From assembly GCA_021107345.1 (NCBI GenBank), contig JAIOSX010000133.1:1-5678 (forward strand): a stretch of DNA of 5,678 nucleotides, written 5' to 3'. This DNA is from Candidatus Aegiribacteria sp. Its GTDB lineage: Bacteria; Fermentibacterota; Fermentibacteria; Fermentibacterales; Fermentibacteraceae. Below the pieces are notes generated by a model. The model did no database searches and was not told the origin of the DNA. It was given only the letters and a program-made list of their open reading frames with translations. This document shows, in pieces, positions 1-5,678 of this stretch; position 1 is the first letter of the stretch; the number at the start of each line of letters is the position of its first letter. The position numbers were made by a program, and so were the translations under genes.

Positions 1-856
1 CAGGGAACGGGAAAAGAGTTATGGGTCTGAGCATACCCAGTTTGATTCCTCTTTCCCGGGCGATATCGATGGCAGAACGGAGAACACGGCTGGAACTTCC
101 ATAACCTATGGTTACGATTTCAGCATCGTCCATCCTGTACTCCTCCACCCTGACTTCGTTCTTCTGGATGATAGCGTACTTCTTCATAAGTTCTTCATTC
201 CACCGTTCGAGATCGTCATGATCAAGGTAAATGGAATTAATAAGATGCCTGGAATCGGCAGTTCCATAAACAGCCCATTCACTCTTATCTGGAAGTTCTG
301 TCACCGGTTCGGGAAGTTCAACAGCCTCCATCATCTGGCCGATGACACCATCGGTTAGCACAAAGACAGGGTTTCTGTATTTATCCGCCAGTTCGAAAGC
401 CAGCATTGTCAGATCACACATTTCCTGGGCTGAGTTGGGCGCAAGTACAATAACCTTGTAGTTGCCGTGTCCACCGCCCTTGAGAACCTGATTGTAATCT
501 CCCTGCTCGGGGCCAATGTTGCCAAGGCCTGGACCACCACGCATGATATCAACTACTACACATGGAAGAGCCGAACCTGCGCAGTAGGAAATACCCTCCA
601 TCTTAAGGCTGATTCCGGGACCAGAGCTGCCGGTCAGGACCCTCTGTCCGCATCCCGCTGCCCCGTAAACCATATTAATTGCAGCAACTTCACTTTCAGC
701 CTGAAGAAATGTTCTTCCGAATTTCGGGAAGAGCAAAGAAGCTGATTCCGCTATTTCGCTGGCCGGTGTAATGGGATAACCGTAATAGGCCTTGCACCCG
801 GCAAGAATCGCACCGTATACAGCGGCATGGTTTCCTTTCATAAGTTTTCGAGGCAT
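1..856 (-). CDS. vorB: 2-oxoacid:ferredoxin oxidoreductase alpha subunit (VorB/KorA type), 3' end cut by the window
   Basis: Alpha subunit (pyruvate:ferredoxin oxidoreductase domains I and II) of a CoA-dependent 2-oxoacid oxidoreductase, a cytoplasmic enzyme that turns a branched-chain 2-oxoacid or 2-oxoglutarate, CoA and oxidised ferredoxin into acyl-CoA, CO2 and reduced ferredoxin. My translation gives 285 residues without a stop. Recognisable blocks are [18 protein letters not shown] (about 20-37), the ESE acidic motif (54-56), [14 protein letters not shown] (75-88) and [18 protein letters not shown] (106-123), then GGGHG and a [11 protein letters not shown] strand near 160-170. The start of a second domain, with the strand [12 protein letters not shown], follows. 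These blocks are typical of VorB, which is usually about 350 residues, so some 65-70 residues are missing off the left edge. The ATG at 856 directly follows the ferredoxin stop codon (TAAATG), and AGGAGG at 865-870 sits 8 bases upstream, so the two are translationally coupled. The beta (TPP) and gamma subunits are expected beyond base 1. Substrate preference (2-oxoisovalerate or 2-oxoglutarate) cannot be settled from this subunit alone. Confidence 0.9.
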   Translation of the reverse strand, partial: MPRKLMKGNHAAVYGAILAGCKAYYGYPITPASEIAESASLLFPKFGRTFLQAESEVAAINMVYGAAGCGQRVLTGSSGPGISLKMEGISYCAGSALPCVVVDIMRGGPGLGNIGPEQGDYNQVLKGGGHGNYKVIVLAPNSAQEMCDLTMLAFELADKYRNPVFVLTDGVIGQMMEAVELPEPVTELPDKSEWAVYGTADSRHLINSIYLDHDDLERWNEELMKKYAIIQKNEVRVEEYRMDDAEIVTIGYGSSSRVLRSAIDIARERGIKLGMLRPITLFPFP

Positions 857-1105
857 TTAACTTACCTCCTCGGGGATATAATTCTTCATGTATACTGTAA
901 CAGCGCTGGGTTCGGGGCATACATAGTAGCAGTTACCGCAGCCTATACAGCCTTCGCCAACGTACTCCGAATAATGAAACCCCTTGGAATTCAGTTTCTC
1001 CGAGATCACCAGTACATCCTTGGGGCATGATGCTACGCAGAGCTTACACCCCTTACACATATCGGGGTCTATCTCGGGAAACGGGTAGTTCCTGTCTTCA
1101 TTCAC
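857..1105 (-). CDS. 2x[4Fe-4S] ferredoxin-like delta subunit of the 2-oxoacid oxidoreductase (VorD/KorD type)
   Basis: Small ferredoxin-type electron-transfer subunit of 82 residues, first gene of the visible oxidoreductase operon. It carries two CxxCxxCxxxCP motifs: cysteines 17, 20, 23 and 27, and cysteines 53, 56, 59 and 63 (numbered from the GTG start). This is the standard pattern for two [4Fe-4S] clusters, which relay electrons from the TPP centre of the beta subunit to free ferredoxin. The second motif continues as CPEPSAVTVY, as is usual for delta subunits. The open frame reaches a TTG at 1111, but the Shine-Dalgarno GGGAGG at 1113-1118 is only 1 base from that TTG and 7 bases from the in-frame GTG at 1105, so I chose the GTG. 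Its stop abuts the ATG of the alpha subunit. A stand-alone ferredoxin is the alternative reading, but its place immediately before VorB favours the subunit role. Confidence 0.88.
   Translation of the reverse strand: MNEDRNYPFPEIDPDMCKGCKLCVASCPKDVLVISEKLNSKGFHYSEYVGEGCIGCGNCYYVCPEPSAVTVYMKNYIPEEVS
865..870 (-). promoter_or_regulatory. Shine-Dalgarno site of the VorB/KorA gene
   Basis: AGGAGG on the minus strand lies within the last codons of the ferredoxin gene, 8 bases before the ATG at 856. It fixes that start and shows tight coupling of the two genes. Confidence 0.85.
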
Positions 1106-1112
1106 TGGCAAA

Positions 1113-1118
1113 CCTCCC
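1113..1118 (-). promoter_or_regulatory. Shine-Dalgarno site deciding the GTG start of the ferredoxin subunit
   Basis: GGGAGG is 7 bases upstream of the GTG at 1105 but only 1 base from the TTG at 1111. A ribosome could hardly use the TTG with this site, so the shorter protein is preferred. Confidence 0.75.
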
Positions 1119-1180
1119 GGTTCATGTTATTGATTTGTCTTAATCAGATACAATTTTGACAGCGTGCTTAAAGATGACCC

Positions 1181-1209
1181 ATTATATGCTTCAAGTCAAC
1201 GCAAATCGA
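1181..1209 (-). promoter_or_regulatory. Candidate sigma-70-like promoter of the oxidoreductase operon
   Basis: Reading the minus strand, a perfect TATAAT lies at 1186-1181. Seventeen bases upstream is TCGATT at 1209-1204, which matches only three of six -35 consensus bases. Transcription would begin near 1174 and leave a leader of about 70 bases before the GTG at 1105. The position in the gap between two same-strand genes supports a separate operon promoter. The -35 box is weak, and the group of the organism, hence its promoter consensus, is not known. Confidence 0.42.
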
Positions 1210-1233
1210 ATCAAATACAGTTGAACAGTGAAA

Positions 1234-2844
1234 TCAGGGGTAAACTTCCAGGCTGTTACCGTCTGTTGCTATAATGAATGTACCGTCCTGGTCGGTTCTG
1301 TATATAAGTACTCCGTAGTTTTCAAGCCTCTGCACTACCTCATTGTGAGGGTGACCGTAGGGATTTCCGTACCCCACTTCTATGGCCGCGTACTCTGGAT
1401 CCACCGCCTGCAACCAGGAACTTGAGGTTGATGTGTACGAACCATGGTGACCCACTTTGAGAACGTCAGCTGAAATATCATCGATAATGCCCTGATTCAG
1501 GGCATTTAGAATGACTTCTTCTCCTCCGGTAGTCTCAAGGTCACCTGTAAAAAGAAAAGAGACGTTCTCATAGGTTATCCGCAGAACGATGGACGCATTG
1601 TTCGCATCGCTGCCAAGAGGTTCCACAGGGTGAATGCACTCAACCGTAAGATTCTCATCCCAGTCGAGAAGGTCTCCCCTTCTGGGGGTGATGTAATTTG
1701 AACCGTTATTGTCTATCGCCTGAAGGTAATCCAGGTAAGTTGCTGTTGAATAGGGGAAGCCTGAATCCCATACAACAGCAACCGGTATATTTTCAAGCAC
1801 ACCGATCAGGCCTCCTATATGATCCGAATGCGGGTGTGTGCCGACAATTCCGTCAAGGCTGTCAGCTCCCAGGCTGTCAAGCAGCGGCAGAACCTTTTCG
1901 ATTCCGCAGCTCCAGCTTCCAGACCTGTCTCCCCCGTCGATCAGGTAAAAGCTGTTATCAGGAGTTCTGAGAAGAATGGCATCCCCGGAATAATAATCGT
2001 TATGTGAAGGGTCTATAAAGAAAACAGTCAGCAAAGGTGTAAGATCCGGAGTGACAATTGAAACTTCATTACTCCATGAACTGAGCTGTGATTCGTTGAG
2101 TGTTTTCACTGCATAGTAATAGGTTGTCAGTCCCTCAACTTCGTTATCTTCGTAGGCAGTATCGCCACTTCCCTCACCAGTAGCAACAACCTCGGCTGAT
2201 AAGGGATCTCCCGCTATATCGGGACTGGTGGATCGGTAAAGCTTATAGCAGTAAAAATCGCTGTCATGGCATTCCGTCCATTCAAGGGTGATCTGGCTGA
2301 ATGTGCCGTCTCCGGTATAGGTGCCTGTAAGTGTGGAGGAAGTGGGTGGTGCGGAAGAGGGAACAACCACGGAGTCTTCGTTGCTCCAGGAATCAAGGTC
2401 ATCCGTATTAACAGTCCGGACAGAATAGTAGTAGATATTCCCTTCACTGATACCGGTATCGATCCATGAAGTACCTGAAACCGAAGAGAAAACCACACTG
2501 GTATCCGCAGCTCCGGCATTTGACGAAATTCCGGGCGTTAAAGAGCGGTAAATGGCATACCATGCAAAATTGTCATCAGGACACTGGGTCCATACCGCAG
2601 ATATCTGGTATCCGCCCTTGCCGTTTCTTTCAAGTGTAACTTCACCTCTGACTGCACGTTCTTCAGGAATATCTGGTATTCTGTCGCCTTCGTTACCATG
2701 AAGGGAACCTTTCTCCTCAAGGGTAACCGTCAGAACTGATTCGGTAGGACCGGAATCCTCCAGGGGGCCCGACGGTTCGCTGCAGGATAGCACTGCAATA
2801 ACGAAGAGGGTGAGTACAAAGAATATTAAAAGAACTTTCCCCAT
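1234..2844 (-). CDS. Secreted lipoprotein with two Fn3-like repeats and a ComEC-like metallo-beta-lactamase domain
   Basis: Predicted surface or periplasmic lipoprotein of 536 residues. The N-terminus MGK plus a hydrophobic stretch ends in VLSC, a lipobox with the lipidated cysteine at 21. A low-complexity acidic linker follows (about 22-70). Next come two related Fn3-like repeats (about 79-162 and 183-266), sharing W-T-x-C, YRS and YYY...SWSNE signatures. The C-terminal MBL domain (about 271-536) resembles the ComEC/Rec2 extracellular domain: GDAILLRTPDNSFYLIDGGD, the metal motif HPHSDHIGG with H337, H339, D341 and H342, FTGDLE with D435, and VGHHGS with H466 and H467. All these metal-site motifs look intact, so a metal-dependent hydrolase (nuclease or phosphodiesterase type) is likely. 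The substrate is unknown. The ComEC membrane channel is absent. The frame opens at an ATG at 2856, but GGAGG at 2850-2854 lies inside those first codons and 5 bases before the ATG at 2844, which also gives a cleaner signal peptide. Confidence 0.85.
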   Translation of the reverse strand: MGKVLLIFFVLTLFVIAVLSCSEPSGPLEDSGPTESVLTVTLEEKGSLHGNEGDRIPDIPEERAVRGEVTLERNGKGGYQISAVWTQCPDDNFAWYAIYRSLTPGISSNAGAADTSVVFSSVSGTSWIDTGISEGNIYYYSVRTVNTDDLDSWSNEDSVVVPSSAPPTSSTLTGTYTGDGTFSQITLEWTECHDSDFYCYKLYRSTSPDIAGDPLSAEVVATGEGSGDTAYEDNEVEGLTTYYYAVKTLNESQLSSWSNEVSIVTPDLTPLLTVFFIDPSHNDYYSGDAILLRTPDNSFYLIDGGDRSGSWSCGIEKVLPLLDSLGADSLDGIVGTHPHSDHIGGLIGVLENIPVAVVWDSGFPYSTATYLDYLQAIDNNGSNYITPRRGDLLDWDENLTVECIHPVEPLGSDANNASIVLRITYENVSFLFTGDLETTGGEEVILNALNQGIIDDISADVLKVGHHGSYTSTSSSWLQAVDPEYAAIEVGYGNPYGHPHNEVVQRLENYGVLIYRTDQDGTFIIATDGNSLEVYP

Positions 2845-2849
2845 CAGAA

Positions 2850-2854
2850 CCTCC
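2850..2854 (-). promoter_or_regulatory. Shine-Dalgarno site deciding the start of the MBL lipoprotein
   Basis: GGAGG is followed after 5 bases (TTCTG) by the ATG at 2844. It overlaps the codons that follow the upstream ATG at 2856, and that ATG has no purine-rich site of its own. This favours the start at 2844. Confidence 0.75.
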
Positions 2855-3048
2855 ATGAATCATTCAGTATAAGTGAAATATACTCCCTCCTGTAAGACTT
2901 CGCTATCATGTGTTCAATAGGATATTTGAAGGAAGACCAGCAGTATGGAGTCATCAATTAATCAGTAACCTGCATTTATCGTCTTATTTCTGACTCGCAG
3001 GAAAGTTTGTATTGTAGGATACTAGGCGGAGCTATCAAACATCTGGCT
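2855..3048. other. Divergent intergenic region between the MBL lipoprotein and the glycosyltransferase
   Basis: About 200 bases separate two divergent genes and must hold promoters for both. On the minus strand TATACT (2871-2866) is a fair -10 box, but any -35 match (CTTACA, 19 bases upstream) is badly spaced, and the leader would be only about 15 bases. On the plus strand GATACT (3018-3023) is a possible -10 without a convincing -35. No coding frame with a ribosome site, no strong hairpin and no repeat stands out. Confidence 0.4.
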
Positions 3049-3055
3049 GGAAGGA
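3049..3055 (+). promoter_or_regulatory. Shine-Dalgarno site supporting the TTG start of the glycosyltransferase
   Basis: GGAAGGA ends 9 bases before the TTG at 3065. The next in-frame ATG is 22 codons further on, inside the first membrane segment region, so the TTG start is preferred. Confidence 0.6.
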
Positions 3056-3064
3056 AATACTGAT

Positions 3065-4837
3065 TTGAAATCTCGAATCCTTTTACCAGCCGCTTTTATT
3101 CTCACAATCGCTTTCATTGTTTACAGATGTATGGAAGTTTTCCCGATGGGACCGGCGGATAAGGTTGTTCAGCTTTTTCTGCTGATTCCCGCAGCGATCT
3201 GCTTTGCTCTGTATGTTGCCGGAAGGTCTGAAAAGGATCTTGTTCAGTTGACCCTTGGAAAAATCAGTAACCTCTCCACAGTTAGATTTCTTGGACTTCT
3301 TCTCCTTATTCTGGCCTGCTTTTCAATCTGGATGGCTTACGGTCCCTATGAGGGAATCCCGAAAGGCGGCGATGAGGCTGCATATTATTTCCAGTCCAAG
3401 ATATACGCTTCTGGACATCTTGCAGCTCCCGCACCGGGTGTTGAGAATCCAATGGACTATTTTCCATTTCGTCATTTCGTATTTCGGAATAACCTCTGGT
3501 TCATAGTCTATACTCCGTTCCATTCCCTGTTGATGGCACCCTTCACCGCCGCAGGCGTAGCGCCTCTCCTTGGCCCCCTTGAAGGGCTGCTTTCCTTTAT
3601 TGGAATCTTCCTTCTGATAAGGCTCTGGGCCGGGAAGATAATAGCCAGAGTCAGCTCGATTCTCCTTCTTCTCTCACCCTTCTTCATTTTGATGACGACT
3701 ACGTTCATGGCCCATAATACGAATCTTATGCTGATAACGTGGTCACTTTACCTGATCTCAAAGAGGGTAAAGGGTACATCAATTTCGTATGGATTTGCAG
3801 GCGGATTTCTTATCGGACTTGCCTTCGCTACAAAACCCTATCCCGTTCTAGTCTGGCTGATCTTCATTCCCCTTGCAGTAATAGTCGGATGCAGGGACAG
3901 GTGGCTTCGAATACTGATCCCTGTGGCCACCGCAGCAGTAATACCATTTGTGCTGTTTCTTCTGTCCAACAATTACTATACTGGAAATCTCCTGAAAACA
4001 GGATACGATCTCGTCAGGGGAGGGAAGCTGATAGGTTTCGGACCGGACAAGGCCTGGTTTCCCGAATACGGGGACTGTGCGCATACTCCACTCAGAGGGC
4101 TGTTCAATATTGCAAGACAGATGGGTGTAGGAAGCACCATCATATTCGGCTGGCCGTTCCTCTCCCTTTTTCCGATGCTCTTCGCTCTTCGCGGAGCGCG
4201 TCGGGACAGACGTGTACTATGGCTTTATCTGCCTCTGATCCTGATCATGTTCCTCATGTTTCTACATTACTGCCCCGCTATTGATTACGGCCCCAGACAC
4301 TACTTTACTTTCGTACCTGTTATCATGATTCTTTCAGCATTTGGATTAAGGGAAGTGGTAAGATATGCCAGAAACAGGAGAGGGATTGAGGGAAGCAACA
4401 GAGTTGCTGTCTTTATCTTATGTCTATTTATTATAACACTGTTTGTTTATATGCCTGAAGCAATAAAACACAGAGCGGGACCATGGCAGGCGATTGATAA
4501 TCAACCCCGGCTGACAGCTTCCGGTACTGTTGAAACTCCCTCAATAGTATTCATGCAGGCGGGGCAGCATGGTTATCCAAACATCTGCAGCGGTATGAAT
4601 TTCAATTCCCCGTTCCTGGACAGCGAAATAATCTTTTGTTCTCATCAGACACCCGCTGAGGATATCGAATTCATGCAGGCGTATCCCGGAAGAAATTCAT
4701 ACCTTTACTGGTTTGATGGAACTAGTTTCCATATTGAGCCATGGACACAGGTTCTTGCTGAAACCATCGAGCCCACCAGGAACATGGAATACTTTTCGCA
4801 GTTGAATATGCCTGATTCAAGAAGAATTCACCGGTAA
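3065..4837 (+). CDS. Polytopic GT-C type glycosyltransferase (GT39/ArnT/PMT-like)
   Basis: Integral membrane protein of 590 residues, read as a lipid-phosphate-sugar-dependent glycosyltransferase of the GT-C fold, acting on the outer face of the cytoplasmic membrane. I count roughly 12-14 hydrophobic segments, for example 5-20, 35-52, 74-92, 172-188, 193-211, 241-256, 258-275, 281-300, 356-376, 385-401, 412-428 and 447-463. After the third segment comes IPKGGDEAAYYFQSKIYASG, with D103 and E104 in the place of the catalytic acidic motif in the first outer loop of this fold. A YGPRHYFTFVP motif (408-418) matches the conserved R-Y near the last core helices of such proteins. A soluble tail (about 464-590) follows and should lie outside the membrane. 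Start is TTG with GGAAGGA upstream. Donor and acceptor are unknown; lipid, glycan or protein glycosylation are all possible. The family call is by motif and topology only. Confidence 0.78.
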   Translation: MKSRILLPAAFILTIAFIVYRCMEVFPMGPADKVVQLFLLIPAAICFALYVAGRSEKDLVQLTLGKISNLSTVRFLGLLLLILACFSIWMAYGPYEGIPKGGDEAAYYFQSKIYASGHLAAPAPGVENPMDYFPFRHFVFRNNLWFIVYTPFHSLLMAPFTAAGVAPLLGPLEGLLSFIGIFLLIRLWAGKIIARVSSILLLLSPFFILMTTTFMAHNTNLMLITWSLYLISKRVKGTSISYGFAGGFLIGLAFATKPYPVLVWLIFIPLAVIVGCRDRWLRILIPVATAAVIPFVLFLLSNNYYTGNLLKTGYDLVRGGKLIGFGPDKAWFPEYGDCAHTPLRGLFNIARQMGVGSTIIFGWPFLSLFPMLFALRGARRDRRVLWLYLPLILIMFLMFLHYCPAIDYGPRHYFTFVPVIMILSAFGLREVVRYARNRRGIEGSNRVAVFILCLFIITLFVYMPEAIKHRAGPWQAIDNQPRLTASGTVETPSIVFMQAGQHGYPNICSGMNFNSPFLDSEIIFCSHQTPAEDIEFMQAYPGRNSYLYWFDGTSFHIEPWTQVLAETIEPTRNMEYFSQLNMPDSRRIHR

Positions 4838-4905
4838 AGGAATATTCCTGAATATTTTAGGAAGTCGCTTCTTTCGATAGTTCGAACAATTCAGAACTGC
4901 TTATT

Positions 4906-4938
4906 GAGCAGAAGTTCAGGTATATGCTCGTTTTTTTT
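4906..4938 (+). terminator. Candidate intrinsic terminator of the glycosyltransferase
   Basis: GAGCA (4906-4910) can pair with TGCTC (4925-4929), closing a 14-base loop, and one G later comes a run of eight T (4931-4938). The placement about 70-100 bases past the stop and the T tract suit a terminator. The stem is short and the loop long. A second hairpin, CTGCT/AGCAG (4897-4911), uses the same bases and would exclude it, so the call is tentative. Confidence 0.45.
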
Positions 4939-4975
4939 ATACTGATCATATATTGTACAAGTGGTTTTTTGCAAA

Positions 4976-5009
4976 GAATACCTGAATATAGTGCACTATA
5001 AAGGTATTC
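4976..5009. repeat. 34-base inverted repeat upstream of the radical SAM gene
   Basis: Outer arms GAATACCT (4976-4983) and AGGTATTC (5002-5009) are perfectly complementary. The centre TATAGTGCACTATA (4987-5000) is a perfect 14-base palindrome. Only GAA on the left and A on the right interrupt the symmetry. The centre lies about 65 bases before the ATG at 5059. It could be a dimeric regulator's operator overlapping the promoter, or a hairpin in the leader RNA. No T tract follows, so it is not a standard terminator. Confidence 0.7.
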
Positions 5010-5058
5010 AAATTACCAGGCGCTATTCATATAGTAATAGATATAGAAGAGAGAAATA

Positions 5059-5678
5059 ATGATAACGCTGAAAAAGCTGCAGAACATTTCAAGTACCAGG
5101 TTACGGAGAATGTTACATGTTGTTAAAGCTTTCAAAGGCCGTAGCCCCTTGTATCCACGTTTTATTCAACTATTACTTACATATAAATGCAACGCAAACT
5201 GTCCCTTTTGTTATCAAGACTCAGAGAAAAAGAAAATTTCCGACATGAGTATCGGTGACGCACAAATCATTGAAAGAAATATAAGAAAATCATTTAATTT
5301 TAAACCAAGAATACATTTCTTCGGAGGGGAACCTACTGTAAATACCGATTTCGTGGAAATCCTGAAATACTTCTCTTATGCAGGTTATAAAATATCAATG
5401 ACTACAAATGGTATTGATTTACTCAAATACGGAAAAGAAATCGTAGAAACAAAGGGTCTGAGGGAAATACACATTTCTCTTAATGATTTGGATTTTGAAA
5501 GAGTGTTATCAACGCTGAAGCAGATCAGCAACATTGATGTAAATAATAATCTACATATAACACTAAACTGCCCTATTACGGAAATTAATCAGGATAGATT
5601 ACTTGATATTGTTGAGAAATTCGAACACTCGGAAGCGAAGTGTCTTACATTTCAACATCGCGGTTTCATATGGCATGG
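5059..5678 (+). CDS. Radical SAM enzyme (MoaA/PqqE-like fold), 3' end cut by the window
   Basis: First 206 codons of a radical SAM protein, which uses a [4Fe-4S] cluster to split S-adenosylmethionine and start radical chemistry. My translation shows the cluster motif CNANCPFCY with C44, C48 and C51, the SAM-binding GGEPT at 89-93 after strand IHFF, TTNG at 115-118 and HISLND at 138-143, which fit the first strands of the TIM-barrel core. A basic N-terminal extension of about 40 residues precedes the core. The frame is open to the window end, so a C-terminal SPASM or other accessory domain cannot be seen. The ATG at 5059 is preceded in frame by a stop at 5044, and only a weak AGAGAG purine stretch precedes it. 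The gene is about one-third GC, against roughly half in the neighbouring genes, which hints at transfer. The substrate is unknown; peptide maturation and cofactor or sugar chemistry are possible. Confidence 0.88.
   Translation, partial: MITLKKLQNISSTRLRRMLHVVKAFKGRSPLYPRFIQLLLTYKCNANCPFCYQDSEKKKISDMSIGDAQIIERNIRKSFNFKPRIHFFGGEPTVNTDFVEILKYFSYAGYKISMTTNGIDLLKYGKEIVETKGLREIHISLNDLDFERVLSTLKQISNIDVNNNLHITLNCPITEINQDRLLDIVEKFEHSEAKCLTFQHRGFIWH

Larger units (their letters stand above)
4838..5058. other. AT-rich intergenic spacer with palindromes between the glycosyltransferase and the radical SAM gene
   Basis: This 221-base spacer carries a perfect 10-base palindrome GGAATATTCC (4839-4848) just after the glycosyltransferase stop, a terminator-like hairpin with a T tract (4906-4938), a long inverted repeat (4976-5009) and a minor dyad CTATT/AATAG (5023-5040). 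The nonamer CCTGAATAT occurs at 4847-4855 and again at 4981-4989, each time in a dyad closed by AGG. I found no well-placed -35/-10 pair and no small gene with a ribosome site. Confidence 0.6.

Noticed and set aside
467..745. 92-residue plus-strand open frame opposite the VorB/KorA gene
   Set aside because: Antisense to strongly conserved VorB blocks; a shadow of that coding sequence.
1156..1185. Plus-strand TTGACA with CATTAT 18 bases downstream
   Set aside because: A perfect -35 with a four-of-six -10, but it points into the 3' end of a minus-strand gene and no plus-strand gene follows for almost 2 kb. An antisense transcript is possible but unsupported.
2214..2519. 101-residue minus-strand open frame inside the MBL lipoprotein gene
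   Set aside because: Alternate frame of the Fn3 region. The Pro-rich translation has no recognisable domain and no ribosome site.
3739..4284. 181-residue plus-strand open frame inside the glycosyltransferase gene
   Set aside because: It lies in another frame of a well-supported membrane protein gene, has no ribosome site, and its translation is Ser/Arg/Cys-rich without any motif.
4857..4949. 30-codon minus-strand ORF in the spacer
   Set aside because: No ribosome site, and no features beyond what AT-rich DNA gives by chance.
4924..5001. 25-codon plus-strand ORF starting MLVFFILIIYC, a possible leader peptide or precursor
   Set aside because: Its hydrophobic start is simply the T tract of the likely terminator, its AGG is only 3 bases from the ATG, and it ends within the inverted repeat.
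4987..5009. Inverted repeat as an intrinsic terminator
   Set aside because: No T tract follows on the plus strand, and on the minus strand the nearest T-rich stretch is not adjacent to the stem. An operator or leader hairpin fits better.

Overview
The window reads as an ordinary chromosomal stretch from an anaerobic bacterium. The reasons are a CoA-forming 2-oxoacid:ferredoxin oxidoreductase operon with its own 2x[4Fe-4S] ferredoxin subunit, clear Shine-Dalgarno sites, a lipoprotein signal peptide and a polytopic GT-C type glycosyltransferase. The Fn3-plus-hydrolase lipoprotein and the glycosyltransferase style recall poorly cultured phyla near the FCB group, but I cannot fix the taxon from the sequence.

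Layout. Left part, minus strand: from right to left, a secreted lipoprotein with two Fn3-like repeats and a ComEC-like metallo-beta-lactamase (MBL) domain (1234-2844), then a 128-base gap with a good -10 box, then the ferredoxin-like delta subunit (857-1105) and the alpha subunit VorB/KorA (856 to beyond base 1). The last two touch stop-to-start (TAAATG) and form an operon. Its catalytic TPP (beta) and gamma subunits should lie beyond the left edge. A divergent intergenic region (2845-3064) separates this from the plus-strand genes: a 590-residue integral membrane glycosyltransferase (3065-4837) and, after a 221-base AT-rich spacer, the first 206 codons of a radical SAM enzyme (5059 to beyond 5678).

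How the genes relate. VorB and the ferredoxin work together in 2-oxoacid oxidation with transfer of electrons to ferredoxin. The MBL lipoprotein and the glycosyltransferase are both cell-envelope proteins that are divergently transcribed, with no proven functional link. The radical SAM gene is much richer in AT than the rest and sits behind a spacer with a likely terminator and a striking 34-base inverted repeat, so it probably starts a separate, perhaps acquired, unit.

The main points for a second look are the spacer at 4838-5058, the radical SAM gene whose partner is out of view, and the architecture of the MBL lipoprotein. In two genes (ferredoxin and MBL lipoprotein) the Shine-Dalgarno site argues for a start downstream of the longest open frame. 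I see no RNA gene, CRISPR array, insertion sequence or origin. I found no convincing evidence of a wholly new system in the visible part.
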